This document shows, one piece after another, positions 55,101 to 64,000 of a DNA stretch of 64,000 nt (its first letter is position 1; every line of letters starts with the position of its first letter). The position numbers and the translations under genes were made by a program. The notes beneath the pieces were generated by a model that was given only the letters and a program-made list of their open reading frames with translations, had not been told where the DNA came from and made no database searches. The stretch spans positions 26,268,488 to 26,332,487 of the forward strand of contig NC_079480.1 of NCBI RefSeq assembly GCF_026230105.1. Direction: 5' to 3'. Source of the DNA: Diorhabda sublineata. Taxonomy: Eukaryota > Arthropoda > Insecta > Coleoptera > Chrysomelidae.

Positions 55101-57329
55101 TCAACTCCTTGATACCAAAATCAAAATTAATAAATTAAAGCTTGAATTCCTACTTCATGTAATATGTGTTCAATCATCATCATCTGTAACACCACATTTA
55201 TTCACAATAGTGTGGATTGGAGAAATGCCAATAAAAAGTATTCCCTCGCAGTCCCTAAATATTAAGTCATCACATTTTTTTTGCTTTTTGTGACCTTTAT
55301 TTTTTGGCACCTTTTTGACACCTATTTGGCACTTTTTTTAGCTCCCTTTCGATGCCACTCCATGGATATTTCTTTTGAATATAGTTAAAGGCAATAGTTT
55401 TATCACTCGTTACAATTGATGGGATTACCTTTCTTGGTCTTCGCGGCAAAGCTCTAAAAATTGCTCACAACATTCTACTTCACTAATTTAATGTTTTCTG
55501 GAGCAATTTTCAATTGTTGGAAATGATGGACAAAAGTCAACGTAAAATGCTACTCTGCCTTTGATTTATGTTGGTCACAAATTTTATAACAGCGTAAAAA
55601 ATCCATTTTTCGAAACAAATTTACTGAGTAGTCGATCAAGCTCTACTCTACTACTGTAATAAAGTGGATTGGAGCAGCAAGTTGAACCACTAACCCGTGC
55701 ATAAATATTTTTGTGAACGCGCCTTTACACTTTCTGAGACCCAAAAACTCGTGGACTGCAGTACATTTTTCGTGATATAAAAAAGTTCACGAATAAACAG
55801 TCCTTTTAAAGCCCTCTAAAATATCAATTCAACAATTTTAACATCTCCTATTTTAAAAATTGGTAAGATTAAATTATAGTAAAAAACTCGTTATATTTTT
55901 GATATATCTATAAATTTTCAATCAACACAATGTCGAATTCAACGTTAACAACTTAATAAAGGTAAGGCAGGCAAACTTAACTACCAAATCTCGAATATCA
56001 AACAAATCTTCCTGCCGAAATCCAGATTAACCGATACCACTTGCGTTTCAACGAAGAGAATAAGAGAGAGCGAGAGGGGGACAATTTCATTGGTATTTGT
56101 GTTAAATTCCTGTTATAATCAAACTACGCGGTTTATCCCTCTTAATTGACTCTCGTTATGTTATGACCGAACCTTATCGATAAATCACTCAAATAATTTA
56201 CTTACCAATCATTGTTAGGATCTCCAGCACTTGGGGATTATAGAGCTATGAAAAATAATCAAGAACAATTCCAGAGGTCAAGCTTTCGGTCAAGCATTGT
56301 CTCAGACGCTGATTATTCCATGTAATAAATGTAAATAAAATTATTTTCCGACTCTTGTACATCTTTATTCATATAATATCGTTCAATGGCGTACATATTT
56401 CATTTGATAGGAATATTGTTTACTTTTTCTTATAACTTACGATAATTTGATTAAGTTATTTAGACTTTCGAATGGTGTTGCGGGTTGAGGACTTAAAATA
56501 AAACCGTCCAATAATTTTTTTAAATTCCAACGTTTGGATCTTTTATTTGATCTTTATCAAGGCTTTCTAAATTATTAGACGTCAGTCAAAAGATGATATA
56601 CGTACATATTCCCCACGAAGATATGTTTCTCCTGTAAAAACTCCTTCTGAAACTATTATTTTTGAGGTTAGAAATTTTGATATTTCGCAATCAGTCCAGA
56701 TAATTCACCATTTTTCTAAAGACACTTGCACCGTTCATTAGATACGACGTTTGAAGTGATATCCTAGGCGTAGAATTGTTATTTTATACAGGGGCGTTAG
56801 GAAAAAAATCAGAAGAGAGTGTCTGGAAATAATGCTGTGACATAAGAAAACTTTTCTAATACGATCCCTAATCTAAGTTATGGGTCTTTAAAGTTACGAA
56901 ATCAGAACTTATATTTATGCTATAAATCATTCAATCAACATTATGAATTTTTAATTAATGATTAAGTATGAATATTTGGTGTGGAATAAATAATTCTACT
57001 CTACTATCTGAAGGCCAGGGGCGGCTCGTGCCTAATGGTTGAATCCGTAACTTTTACAGGGACAACCTGTACAATCGAAAGATAGGAAAAATAATTTTTC
57101 AATCGATTTTTTAACAAAAAGGTACTCTTTGTTTAACTCGATAAAATTCATGGTTTAGGAGATATGTAGATTTTTAGATCGTTGAAAATCCCAAGAAAAC
57201 CGTTCGCCATACAGAGACATTCTGAAAAAAATTATTATCGTGTTACTTACATAAGAAAACATCTGAGATTAGGAAAAATTCAGTTCGAAGTGGAAACCTT
57301 CCACATCTACACACTTCCGGAGTCTAAGG
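55101..57329. other. 2.2-kb stretch, one motif only
   Basis: At 56524-56565, read on the minus strand, GCCTTGATAAAGATCAAATA then AAAGATCCAAACGTTGG is a mutated version of the GATAAAG...GAAACGTC motif of the fold-back family. A hAT-like CAGGGGCGGCTCGTGCC at 57016-57032 is isolated. Otherwise nothing recognised. Confidence 0.4.
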
Positions 57330-57600
57330 AGAATATTTCTTTGAACTTGGAAGAGCATTTCTCATAGCGTTCATTCTATCGATCATTTCATTCCTTCTGT
57401 TTGCCGTTATTGCATATACCAAATTGCAAAAAAATGAGTCCATTGTATTTAATTCAGGTGAACGTGTTGGCCATGCTAATGGACCTCCCCGACCAATCCA
57501 CCTATTAGAAAAAATGTTATTGAGATGATTTTGCACATCATTTAGGAAGTGGAGAGGGGCTCCATCGTGCATGAACCACATGTCTCATCAAATGTTCCAA
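57330..57600 (-). pseudogene. Tc1/mariner-superfamily transposase, C-terminal half
   Basis: Minus-strand frame reads MWFMHDGAPLHFLNDVQNHL, NNIFSNRWIGRGGPLAWPTR, SPELNTMDSFFCNLVYAI then RRNEMIDRMNAMRNALP. This matches the WFxHDGAPxHF (second catalytic D present), RWIGRGGPxxWPxRSPDLxPxDFFLWGYLKxxVY block and the helical tail of IS630/Tc1/mariner-like transposases in insects. SPDLxPLDFF is altered to SPELNTMDSFF. It is the half missing from 5.07 and 42.14 kb, but from a separate copy. Upstream coding (57600 onwards) is not readable. Confidence 0.88.
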
Positions 57601-58974
57601 CAAATTCATTTTTTATCTAGAAACTAACGACTGTAGGCCAGTTTTGCTGGGTAAACTTCTACCTCCAAGGCATCCAATTTCTGGATGTGAAAGAGGTAAA
57701 AACGTTTCACTTGGAAAATCTTATTTATAGTTGTGATTGATACGTTAAATTATAATACGACACCTTTTGGGAATACCCGGAATCCGTTTGATGTTTGTTT
57801 TATATTATAGTAGGCGGTTTATTCACATTGTTTCTATTGAATAATTTCTAGAAAGGTCTATTTATTCATTTGTTTTGTTTCTTTATTTTCTAGTTTTTTG
57901 GGATATATAAAAAAAGTTTATGTAGCGCACTTTATTTCAGTTTATAATAAATAGTCGTAGAGGAAAAACCGAAATAGAAAGTAATCGAAGAATTTAAATA
58001 AATTCTTTAAATTATTTAAGTGATAGTGATAAGTGAATTATTATGAGTTAGTGTACTGAAAAAACAGAGTTAATTAATTTACCCCACGAATAAAAAGAGT
58101 GTGAACAAAGTAGAAAGTCATTACATTAACATTCAATTTGAGTTGCCTCGTTCATCTATTCTGCTAACTACTTGCTGTTTTATTATGAGAACTATTCAAA
58201 CATAGAGTTTCTCTAAAAATAACCTCGTCGGTTTTGATATTTGTTAAAAATCATGCAATAGTTTTTTTTCCCCCTTGAAACAAATTCACAATTATCATGT
58301 TTTGGGTAGTTGTGCCATTTTCAGTTCGTAGTTCGTATATAATTAGTGTAACGCACCTCTAGATAATCCCTGACGAGCGTATGAGAATCAGAGTTATACA
58401 ACATGAAATTTTCAATTGAATTAATTGGAGACGGTTGCATATTCACTATAATTTGGTTCAAAGCAAGAGCCCGTATAAGAGTGGATTTCATTGAGAAACA
58501 CGAGCTGTATTTGTAGAAGATATATCAAAGGATCTTCCGTTACAACACAAACGTTCATTGGCAAAGCAGAATCTTGAATGAATAATTTTACTATAGTTAA
58601 TCTCATCCATATTTTTTATTATATAATCAGTTATCGTTTGATTTATGTACTCTCAACTTCTCAAACTGGAGCTTTCAACTAGAATGATGGATGACAGTTT
58701 TGTATCCGTGACAGTTTGAAGTTTGGGAAATTTATAGAGAGCTATGATGTAAAAATTATGTATGTTTGCAAAATCTTTTTCTGGCTATATTTTTTAACAA
58801 AAATTTCCTTCGCTATTCTTTCAATTGATTGCAATTTTCTTAGCAAGCAGCAAAAAATTTTTCTGTTATTTGTATCGTTCTGCTTTATGATATTTTTGAA
58901 TTAAATTTGAACGTAACAAAATAAAGAGGTTTGAATTAATGTACTGCTTTCACTATCATAACGTTGTATTCATT
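57601..58974. other. Intergenic, nothing recognised
   Basis: AT-rich; small frames 58421-58606 and 58716-58904 unassigned. Confidence 0.45.
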
Positions 58975-59125
58975 ACTATAAGCGTTTGTGGAAGGTTTCT
59001 TCCGGAATGGCTTTCATTTTCTCTATTGTTGCCTTTTCATTATGAGGAAGAGTGTTTTCTTTGAATATATTTATTCTCGGGTAGAACCAGATGTTGCTTG
59101 GTGATAAATCTGGTGAGTGAAATCA
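58975..59125 (-). pseudogene. Mariner-like transposase C-terminal scrap
   Basis: Minus strand reads FHSPDLSPSNIWFYPRINIF, KENTLPHNEKATIEKMKAIP and EETFHKR. This is the catalytic SPDLxPxDxWLFPxLK block (third acidic residue D changed to N) and the following xxFxxxExxxxxxxxxLxxIPxExF tail of mariner/Tc1 transposases. No other part of the element is visible. Confidence 0.75.
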
Positions 59126-59329
59126 CCAAAAACCAATTTCTTCACACTTCATTTTGTGAACTATCCAGTATCCAAAGTGCTTTGATCAACAAACAAATAT
59201 GGAGACTTTTAACACATTTGCATCTGTTTTGGAGGTGAAAAGACGTCCCCACTAGTTCTCTTACGTTACTAGCTCTTAGCGCAAGTTTTGAAAGTTATTA
59301 AATTATCATCTTCTTTTGGAAGCGTTTAC

Positions 59330-59400
59330 AAATTACGTAAGGAATTTTTTTGGAATATTGGATATGCCCTACCCTCATGTAAGGAAACATCAGGTTTGAC
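59330..59400 (+). repeat. Repeat with inverted partner at 60.36-60.44 kb
   Basis: CGTTTACAAATTACGTAAGG (59333-59352) is a perfect 20-bp match to the reverse complement of 60414-60433, and similarity continues outward for about 60 bp (ACCCTC... and CATGTAAGG versus CACGTAAGG). The pair encloses the Jockey relic at 59.8-60.3 kb. Confidence 0.75.
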
Positions 59401-59799
59401 GATATCCATCTCTCCTCTATTAAGTAAGAAATATGGTTAAAAATATATATTTAAGAGTTCAAATCACATTAAACAATTCTTATATAATGACACTGCTTGG
59501 TTAGGAATATTAAATATGATTCTCAAGTCGCGTCGCCGTTGGCGTTTGTTTTTACTGCGGCCGCTTACTAACAGTAGCTGGTATAAAGTATGTATCAAGT
59601 TTCATTCGGCATTCACGTGTATTCTTAAAAATTTAAGCTCACGTTTTATACAGCAAATGTTTGACGCTATATAAACTGTATTGTATGAGAATCACTCATT
59701 TGCAATTTCCCTTCACTTAAAGAAATCGTTTTATTGAGGCATAACCATACAAGACACTAAAATCTGTCAGGTCATAAGCAAAAACGCTGTTGGACATAT

Positions 59800-60310
59800 A
59801 TCAAGTAGCATTTACAATAATTCTGACTACTTTTGATCGAAATCTTTCTAGAATTGCTATACTTGAGTTGGATGCAGTGCTCCATAGTTGAAAACCATAA
59901 CTCCAGATGGGTTTTAGAGTGAATTCGTATTTAGCAGCTTTTTATCGATTGTTAGTTGAGATTTGTGACTTATTAACCAGTACAGTTTACTGAGTTTTAG
60001 ACCCAATCGCTTTCTCTTGGTTAGTAAGCGTGTGCTCCAGGTTAGTCCTCGGTTCTGATGAATTCCAAGGTATTTTTCACTCCCTCTTTGTTGCAGAAGA
60101 TGTCCGTTGAATATTACAGTTCGACAGCTTCCTCTCCTTTGGGTGTAGGTAACATGCACACATTTATTTTCATTTACTTTTATTCGCCAAGTTTATAGCC
60201 ACGAGAAAAGGCGTCCAAGTTGGTCTGCAATATACGAGAGGCCATAGCTGGGTGCTGGTGCGGCAGTGTCATCTGCATATGTTGCACTAGTCACGTTGCA
60301 GCTAGCATTT
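59800..60310 (-). pseudogene. Jockey-type reverse transcriptase fragment
   Basis: Minus strand: SATYADDTAAPAPSYGLSYI (active site YADD at 60268-60279 intact), WRIKVNENKCVHVTYTQRRG, SCRTVIFNGHLLQQRGSEKY, LGIHQNRGLTWSTRLLTKRK and LGLKLSKLYWLISHKSQLT. Then, shifted, LKPIWSYGFQLWSTASNSSI and AILERFRSKVVRII. It runs from the active site to the C-terminal thumb and is related to the relic at 6.8-7.7 kb but better preserved. Two stops break it. Truncated just before YADD on the 5' side. Confidence 0.9.
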
Positions 60311-60361
60311 GAATCGCAGGTATTAAATCATTACGGAAAATAACATATGGATGTAGTCAAT

Positions 60362-60436
60362 GACCTTACGTGAGAAAAATTGAATCTTACCCTCCCCTTC
60401 TCGTGTCAATGAGCCTTACGTAATTTGTAAACGTTC
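60362..60436 (-). repeat. Inverted partner of 59.33-59.40 kb
   Basis: Carries CCTTACGTAATTTGTAAACG at 60414-60433, the complement of 59333-59352, plus GAGGGTAAG and ACGTAAGG blocks. Spacing of about 1.1 kb. No protein of its own. Confidence 0.75.
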
Positions 60437-61265
60437 CCTTTGCACTTATGTCCACTTGAAACAAAAAATTCACGTTCCACGAAAGACTCTATTAATACGA
60501 TGTCATTGAGGTAGACCGACAAGCCGAAAGTGATTCACTACTTTTTTCAACACTTAATATAAGACGAGCTTAAATACAGTATAAGTAATTGTCGCTTTAA
60601 AATTTTATTCACTGTATTTATTGCTGATACTTATTTCTATTACTTCCATTGTATAATTCTACATTATCCAGCGAGGAGAATTTCTTTTAAATTTCAAGTT
60701 TCTATCATGTTTTATTTGTAAATTCCTTACAAGGACGCAGATTTCGTTTCTTACTATACTATTGAGTTGTAGCGTCGTCGACACTTAATGCCTTTAAAGT
60801 TCTCTTTCTACTCTTTTCCTCTCCAGATAATCAGTATTTCTATAAACTGCAAAATCTTCACCGTTGAATTTCCTTTACAATATTGACGTAAATACTCACC
60901 TAGTTCGATTTTCTTTCCTTTATAAAAAAATTAAATAAAGAAATGTTTATTAAGCATGTATTATTATCTAGATAATGATAAGAAAACCATTCAGATAAAC
61001 ATTTTGGCATTTACACAATAAATATATGAAACGTATTCTTGCATTTTGTGGTAACAGAAATCTTATAACCCCATAAAATCAACCATCTTTACCAAAATTA
61101 ACCCATAGAAAAAGTATACCATCCACTTACGTTAGAATGTTTCAGCTCATGCTAAAACAAACTAATGGCTCTGAAGAACATGAAATATATGAATGAATAA
61201 GAGAACTTATTTTTTATTTAGATGACATTAAACATAGCCATAAAAAATGTCTTGTGTTTTTGTTA
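60437..61265. other. Intergenic, nothing recognised
   Basis: No supported feature. Confidence 0.45.
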
Positions 61266-61292
61266 GGTTGGAAACTTTCCACACAACCCTCG
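61266..61292 (-). mobile_element. Mariner-type right TIR (CGAGGGTT class)
   Basis: Read inward on the minus strand: CGAGGGTTGTGTGGAAAGTT then TCCAACC, preceded by TA (61293-61294). Same class as 54114. No coding part nearby. Confidence 0.65.
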
Positions 61293-61294
61293 TA

Positions 61295-61849
61295 GATATG
61301 AATTTGTAGCCTTTACGTTTTTTGTACAATATTACGAATGTTTGAGTAGATTTTGAGTAGATACCCGTTATTTTTCTTTCTTACTTTCTTATATTTTTAC
61401 TATCACCCTGCATCCATTTTTATAATATTTTTCTTCAATGTTTTCATCCACTTACCCACGCGATTTTTGTAACACAGTTCAAGCAGAAAGATTCTATTCA
61501 ATCGGTTATTTTCATCTTAGTTTACATTTGATTGTTAAATTGAATGTGTATTTAATAAATTGTTCTATCAATCAAAATGGCAAAATTGCTCCTGACAAGG
61601 TTGGTTATATTGCTGCAGAATTCATGGTGAAGTCACAAGTCACACCTCGTATTATAATTGAAGATTAGGACAAACAGTGGGCTGTCTACGGTCTGTAGCG
61701 TGGCATTGCTTCAGTGGATAAAATTGCTATATTTCTAGGGCAAAGGTGCGGATTATTCCAAAAAAAAACAAAAAAACAAGATGTTGTCTGGGGTTTGAGA
61801 TTACCAGAAGGGTTGTGATTAAGTTGAGTGCAGTACAAATGATGCTATA
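61295..61849. other. Intergenic, nothing recognised
   Basis: The plus-strand frame 61438-61668 has no family match. Confidence 0.45.
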
Positions 61850-62905
61850 TTCTCCCTCCTAAATAATGTCTACTCTAGCCTAAACAGCCATCACTCCACT
61901 GTAGCTACTTTTTGCGATTTCGATTGGGTTAATCATAATATTTTAATTAACAAATTGCAGGGGAACTTCTCTCGCATGGTTTAAGTCATACCTAACTAAC
62001 AGATGTCAGCTTGTAAGGGTTGATACAACGATGTCTTCTTGCAAGCCAATAGAATTTGGAGTGCCTCGAGGCTTAGTACTGAGCCCTATATTATTTCTTC
62101 TGTTCATAAACGATCTAGACATCAGTGGTAAAATATGACTATTTGCAGACGACAATAGTTTCTTTTGGGGCAACCCTGATATCACGGCACTTCATAGGAC
62201 CATTTCTAGTGACATAATCACTCTTAAATCATGATGCCATTCTAATCTTCTTTGTCTCAACGTTTCTAAAAGCAAAGTTTCATCACATAACAATACATTG
62301 AAGCCTTTTTTATCAAATAACACCATCATTGACGTCGTTGAACCTGTAAAATTCTTGGGGCTTGTTGTGGACAATTCCTTGAAATGAAAGTTACATATTG
62401 CGAGCTTATATAAAAAAAAAATAAGTTTGTTTTGCGCTGAGATTAGTTTCCAAAGAACTGAACTTACCCACCACCTCAACAGTCTATTATGCCCTTATTG
62501 AGTCGCATCTTCGATATGCTCTTCCCCTCTGGGTTACTTGTGGTGCGACTCAATTTCGGCGAATCTTTATACCACAAAAGAGAGCTGTTAATACTTACAC
62601 GGACTAAACAGCAAGGCTCACTACAAGGACTTCTTTAAAAGATTAAAAATTCTGACTTTTCCTTCCTTGTCTAATTCGTAAGCACGCTTCTCCAATTTCA
62701 GAAATATCGCACGGCTATCCACTTAGGAACGCGGAGCACAAATTTCACCTAAATACTTCACGTTCAGAATTAGTTACGGGATTAATATTTTACAATGCAA
62801 AAAATTTACAATCACATGTTAGTTTTTTAGTTTTTACAACTTTTTGTCTACAAATTGTAATAATTTTTTGACAATAAAGAATTCCTCTCTCTCTCTAAAC
62901 CAAAT
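61850..62905 (+). pseudogene. Non-LTR retrotransposon reverse transcriptase and 3' end
   Basis: Plus-strand frames: FCDFDWVNHNILINKLQGN (about 61915-61970), SLAWFKSYLTNRCQLVRV, VPRGLVLSPILFLLFINDL, DISGKI then LFADDNSFFWGNPDITAL (F-A-D-D at 62142-62153), VKFLGLVVDNSLK, QRTELTHHLN, and FFKRLKILTFPSLS. This is palm to C-terminus of the CR1/Jockey-type family also seen at 3.16-4.03 kb, in the opposite orientation. The first catalytic block (FxDLSKAFDxVxH) is damaged to FCDFDWVNH. The 3' end runs through AACAATAAAG-like text to a (CT)n tract at 62887-62896. Many stops. No endonuclease. Confidence 0.88.
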
Positions 62906-63937
62906 ATTTTTCAATTTTAGTCACACGAACTGATTAATTTAAGTCTTAAGTATAGTATTACGTGTTACGTGTTAAGGTCGATAAATAATATATTCTCAAT
63001 ATTCCGTCAATAGATAAACTTTATAAACTGCGTCCGTATATACAAAAAGAATCAGAAAGTTATATTATCACTTATAGGTTATGTATGCGTTCAGGTTAAC
63101 GACGTACAACTTTGAATCCTGTTCTTTAAACTTTTCCAACTCCACCATTGTTATCTCAATGGTAGATAAAAAAACCTCTGTGTGTTATCGACTTTACTGT
63201 TATCTACACAATATTCTGGGATAAAAAGTCGGCTAATGGCATTTTCTTTGTTTTTGCGCGAATCAGAATTTCTAAAACTGTTTTTTTAATTTTCGCAGAA
63301 ATGAAATAAACTGATTTATGTCGAAATTAATATCGTAGTTTCAGAATCGATTCTATCTAGTGTTTGATAATTGCTTAATCGATTTCGACAAAGATAAATA
63401 GCTGACTATTCTGATAAACTGAAGTGTTTTGGGTACCAGGTGTATCAGTCATTATTAAAAGCAATTATTATCATCTGAAACACACAATATTTTAGTTTAT
63501 TTCACCATATAGACTATGATTTCCTTCAAATTGGTATTCCAATAATATATACTATGAATAATAACAGAAAAACATAAATTTCTTTGTGGGCTCTAACATT
63601 TTTCGTTATATTAAAAAAATGAGGTTGTACTACTTATTTCCAAGAACTTGAAGACTAGCTTCAAGCAACCAAATATGAATCGTCAATCAAGCAGCCATTA
63701 AAGCTCTGAGCTCCAATAACATAAAATCCAAGTTGATTTAGAAATACCTGGACCTCAATTTATGTGACACCTTGAACTATACATATATAGGATATAAGAA
63801 TTGGGATACAAAAATTTATCACTAGTTTTATTGTTTACGAGATATTCATAACGGTTTGGTGTTTATAACAACTGGGTGCTTGGTTTTGCTAGTACTAAAC
63901 ACTATTTACTACATTACATCAACACTCACAACTACAC
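62906..63937. other. Intergenic, nothing recognised
   Basis: AT-rich; no supported feature. Confidence 0.45.
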
Positions 63938-63981
63938 TGTCTGATACGCGTTTCGATAACCAAGTTATCGTCTTCAGAGAC
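63938..63981 (-). ncRNA. Hammerhead-ribozyme-like hairpin (hypothesis)
   Basis: On the minus strand: GTCT, CTGAAGA (fits the CUGANGA core), then C, GATAAC, loop TTG, GTTATC, GAAAC, GCGTA, TC, AGAC. GTCT and AGAC can close stem I, GATAAC/GTTATC is a 6-bp stem II, GAAA follows at once and a U-H cleavage site (GTA) comes after a tiny stem III. An extra C in stem II departs from the consensus. Small hammerheads of this build are known in Penelope-like elements and other repeats. No retroelement is visible before the window ends at 64000, and activity is unproven. Confidence 0.35.
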
Positions 63982-64000
63982 TAATGGAAGAAAGAGAGAT

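Noticed and set aside
57016..57032. CAGGGGCGGCTCGTGCC as a hAT terminus
   Set aside because: Only one short match, with no partner end, target duplication or transposase nearby.
1..64000. Host protein genes, tRNAs, rRNAs, CRISPR arrays
   Set aside because: No multi-exon pattern with recognisable protein, no cloverleaf-like sequence noticed by eye, no regularly spaced direct repeats with unique spacers. A tRNAscan or gene-predictor run with RNA evidence could overturn this.

Overview
The window is AT-rich nuclear DNA from a eukaryote, most likely an insect. Every recognisable protein relic belongs to a transposable-element family common in insect genomes: several mariner subfamilies, another Tc1/mariner-superfamily (IS630-like) transposase, Jockey-type and other non-LTR retrotransposons, hAT, PIF/Harbinger, a pogo/Tigger-like (jerky) element, a DUF7869-like RNase H-fold transposase and Crypton-like tyrosine recombinases. 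I could not place it more precisely; a beetle or hemipteran is a guess from the mix. I found no intact host gene, no convincing multi-exon gene, no tRNA or rRNA gene, no CRISPR array and no bacterial-style operon. Almost every open frame is short, and those I could assign are broken transposon pieces. Family assignments come from reading translated motifs; no database was searched.

Layout. 1-3 kb: a fold-back inverted repeat, then two mariner relics. 3-8.6 kb: a non-LTR reverse transcriptase piece, the N-terminal half of a Tc1/mariner-type transposase, a Jockey-like reverse transcriptase, and a deleted mariner with both ends. 9.8-14.3 kb: a mariner N-terminus, a 727-bp mariner with both terminal inverted repeats, and a retrotransposon RNase H relic. 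17-21 kb: a hAT C-terminus, a DUF7869-like transposase pseudogene split by a 5'-truncated non-LTR insertion with a 14-bp target duplication, and a mariner scrap. 22.9-28.3 kb: a 1.2-kb Jockey relic and two more mariners. 28.3-31.5 kb is nearly featureless. 31.5-36.7 kb: RNase H relic, Crypton-like copy B, a short PIF/Harbinger element, pogo/Tigger and hAT relics, and a 220-bp mariner deletion derivative. 37.5-38.6 kb: a roughly 400-bp tandem duplication whose second copy carries a 334-bp fold-back insertion. 39.3-40.5 kb: two GC-rich minisatellite arrays. 47.3-48.6 kb: Crypton-like copy A, a tyrosine recombinase relic bracketed by palindromes and a perfect 17-bp inverted repeat. 49.4-55.1 kb: further retrotransposon and mariner pieces, and a 158-bp minisatellite interrupted by a 137-bp MITE. 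57.3-64 kb: transposase scraps, two non-LTR relics and a hammerhead-like hairpin at the right edge.

The most interesting unit is the Crypton-like element at 47.3-48.6 kb. Its recombinase still shows the R, H-x-x-R, W and Y signature across two frames. A shared 13-bp core sits in inverted-repeat form at both ends, although Cryptons are usually described as lacking terminal inverted repeats. A second, diverged copy at 32.7-33.3 kb keeps the central region the first has lost. The other structural highlights are three insertions dated relative to their hosts by target duplications or unoccupied paralogous copies, a recurring GATAAAG...GAAACGTC hairpin motif linked to fold-back repeats, and minisatellites with 24-bp and 51-bp periods.
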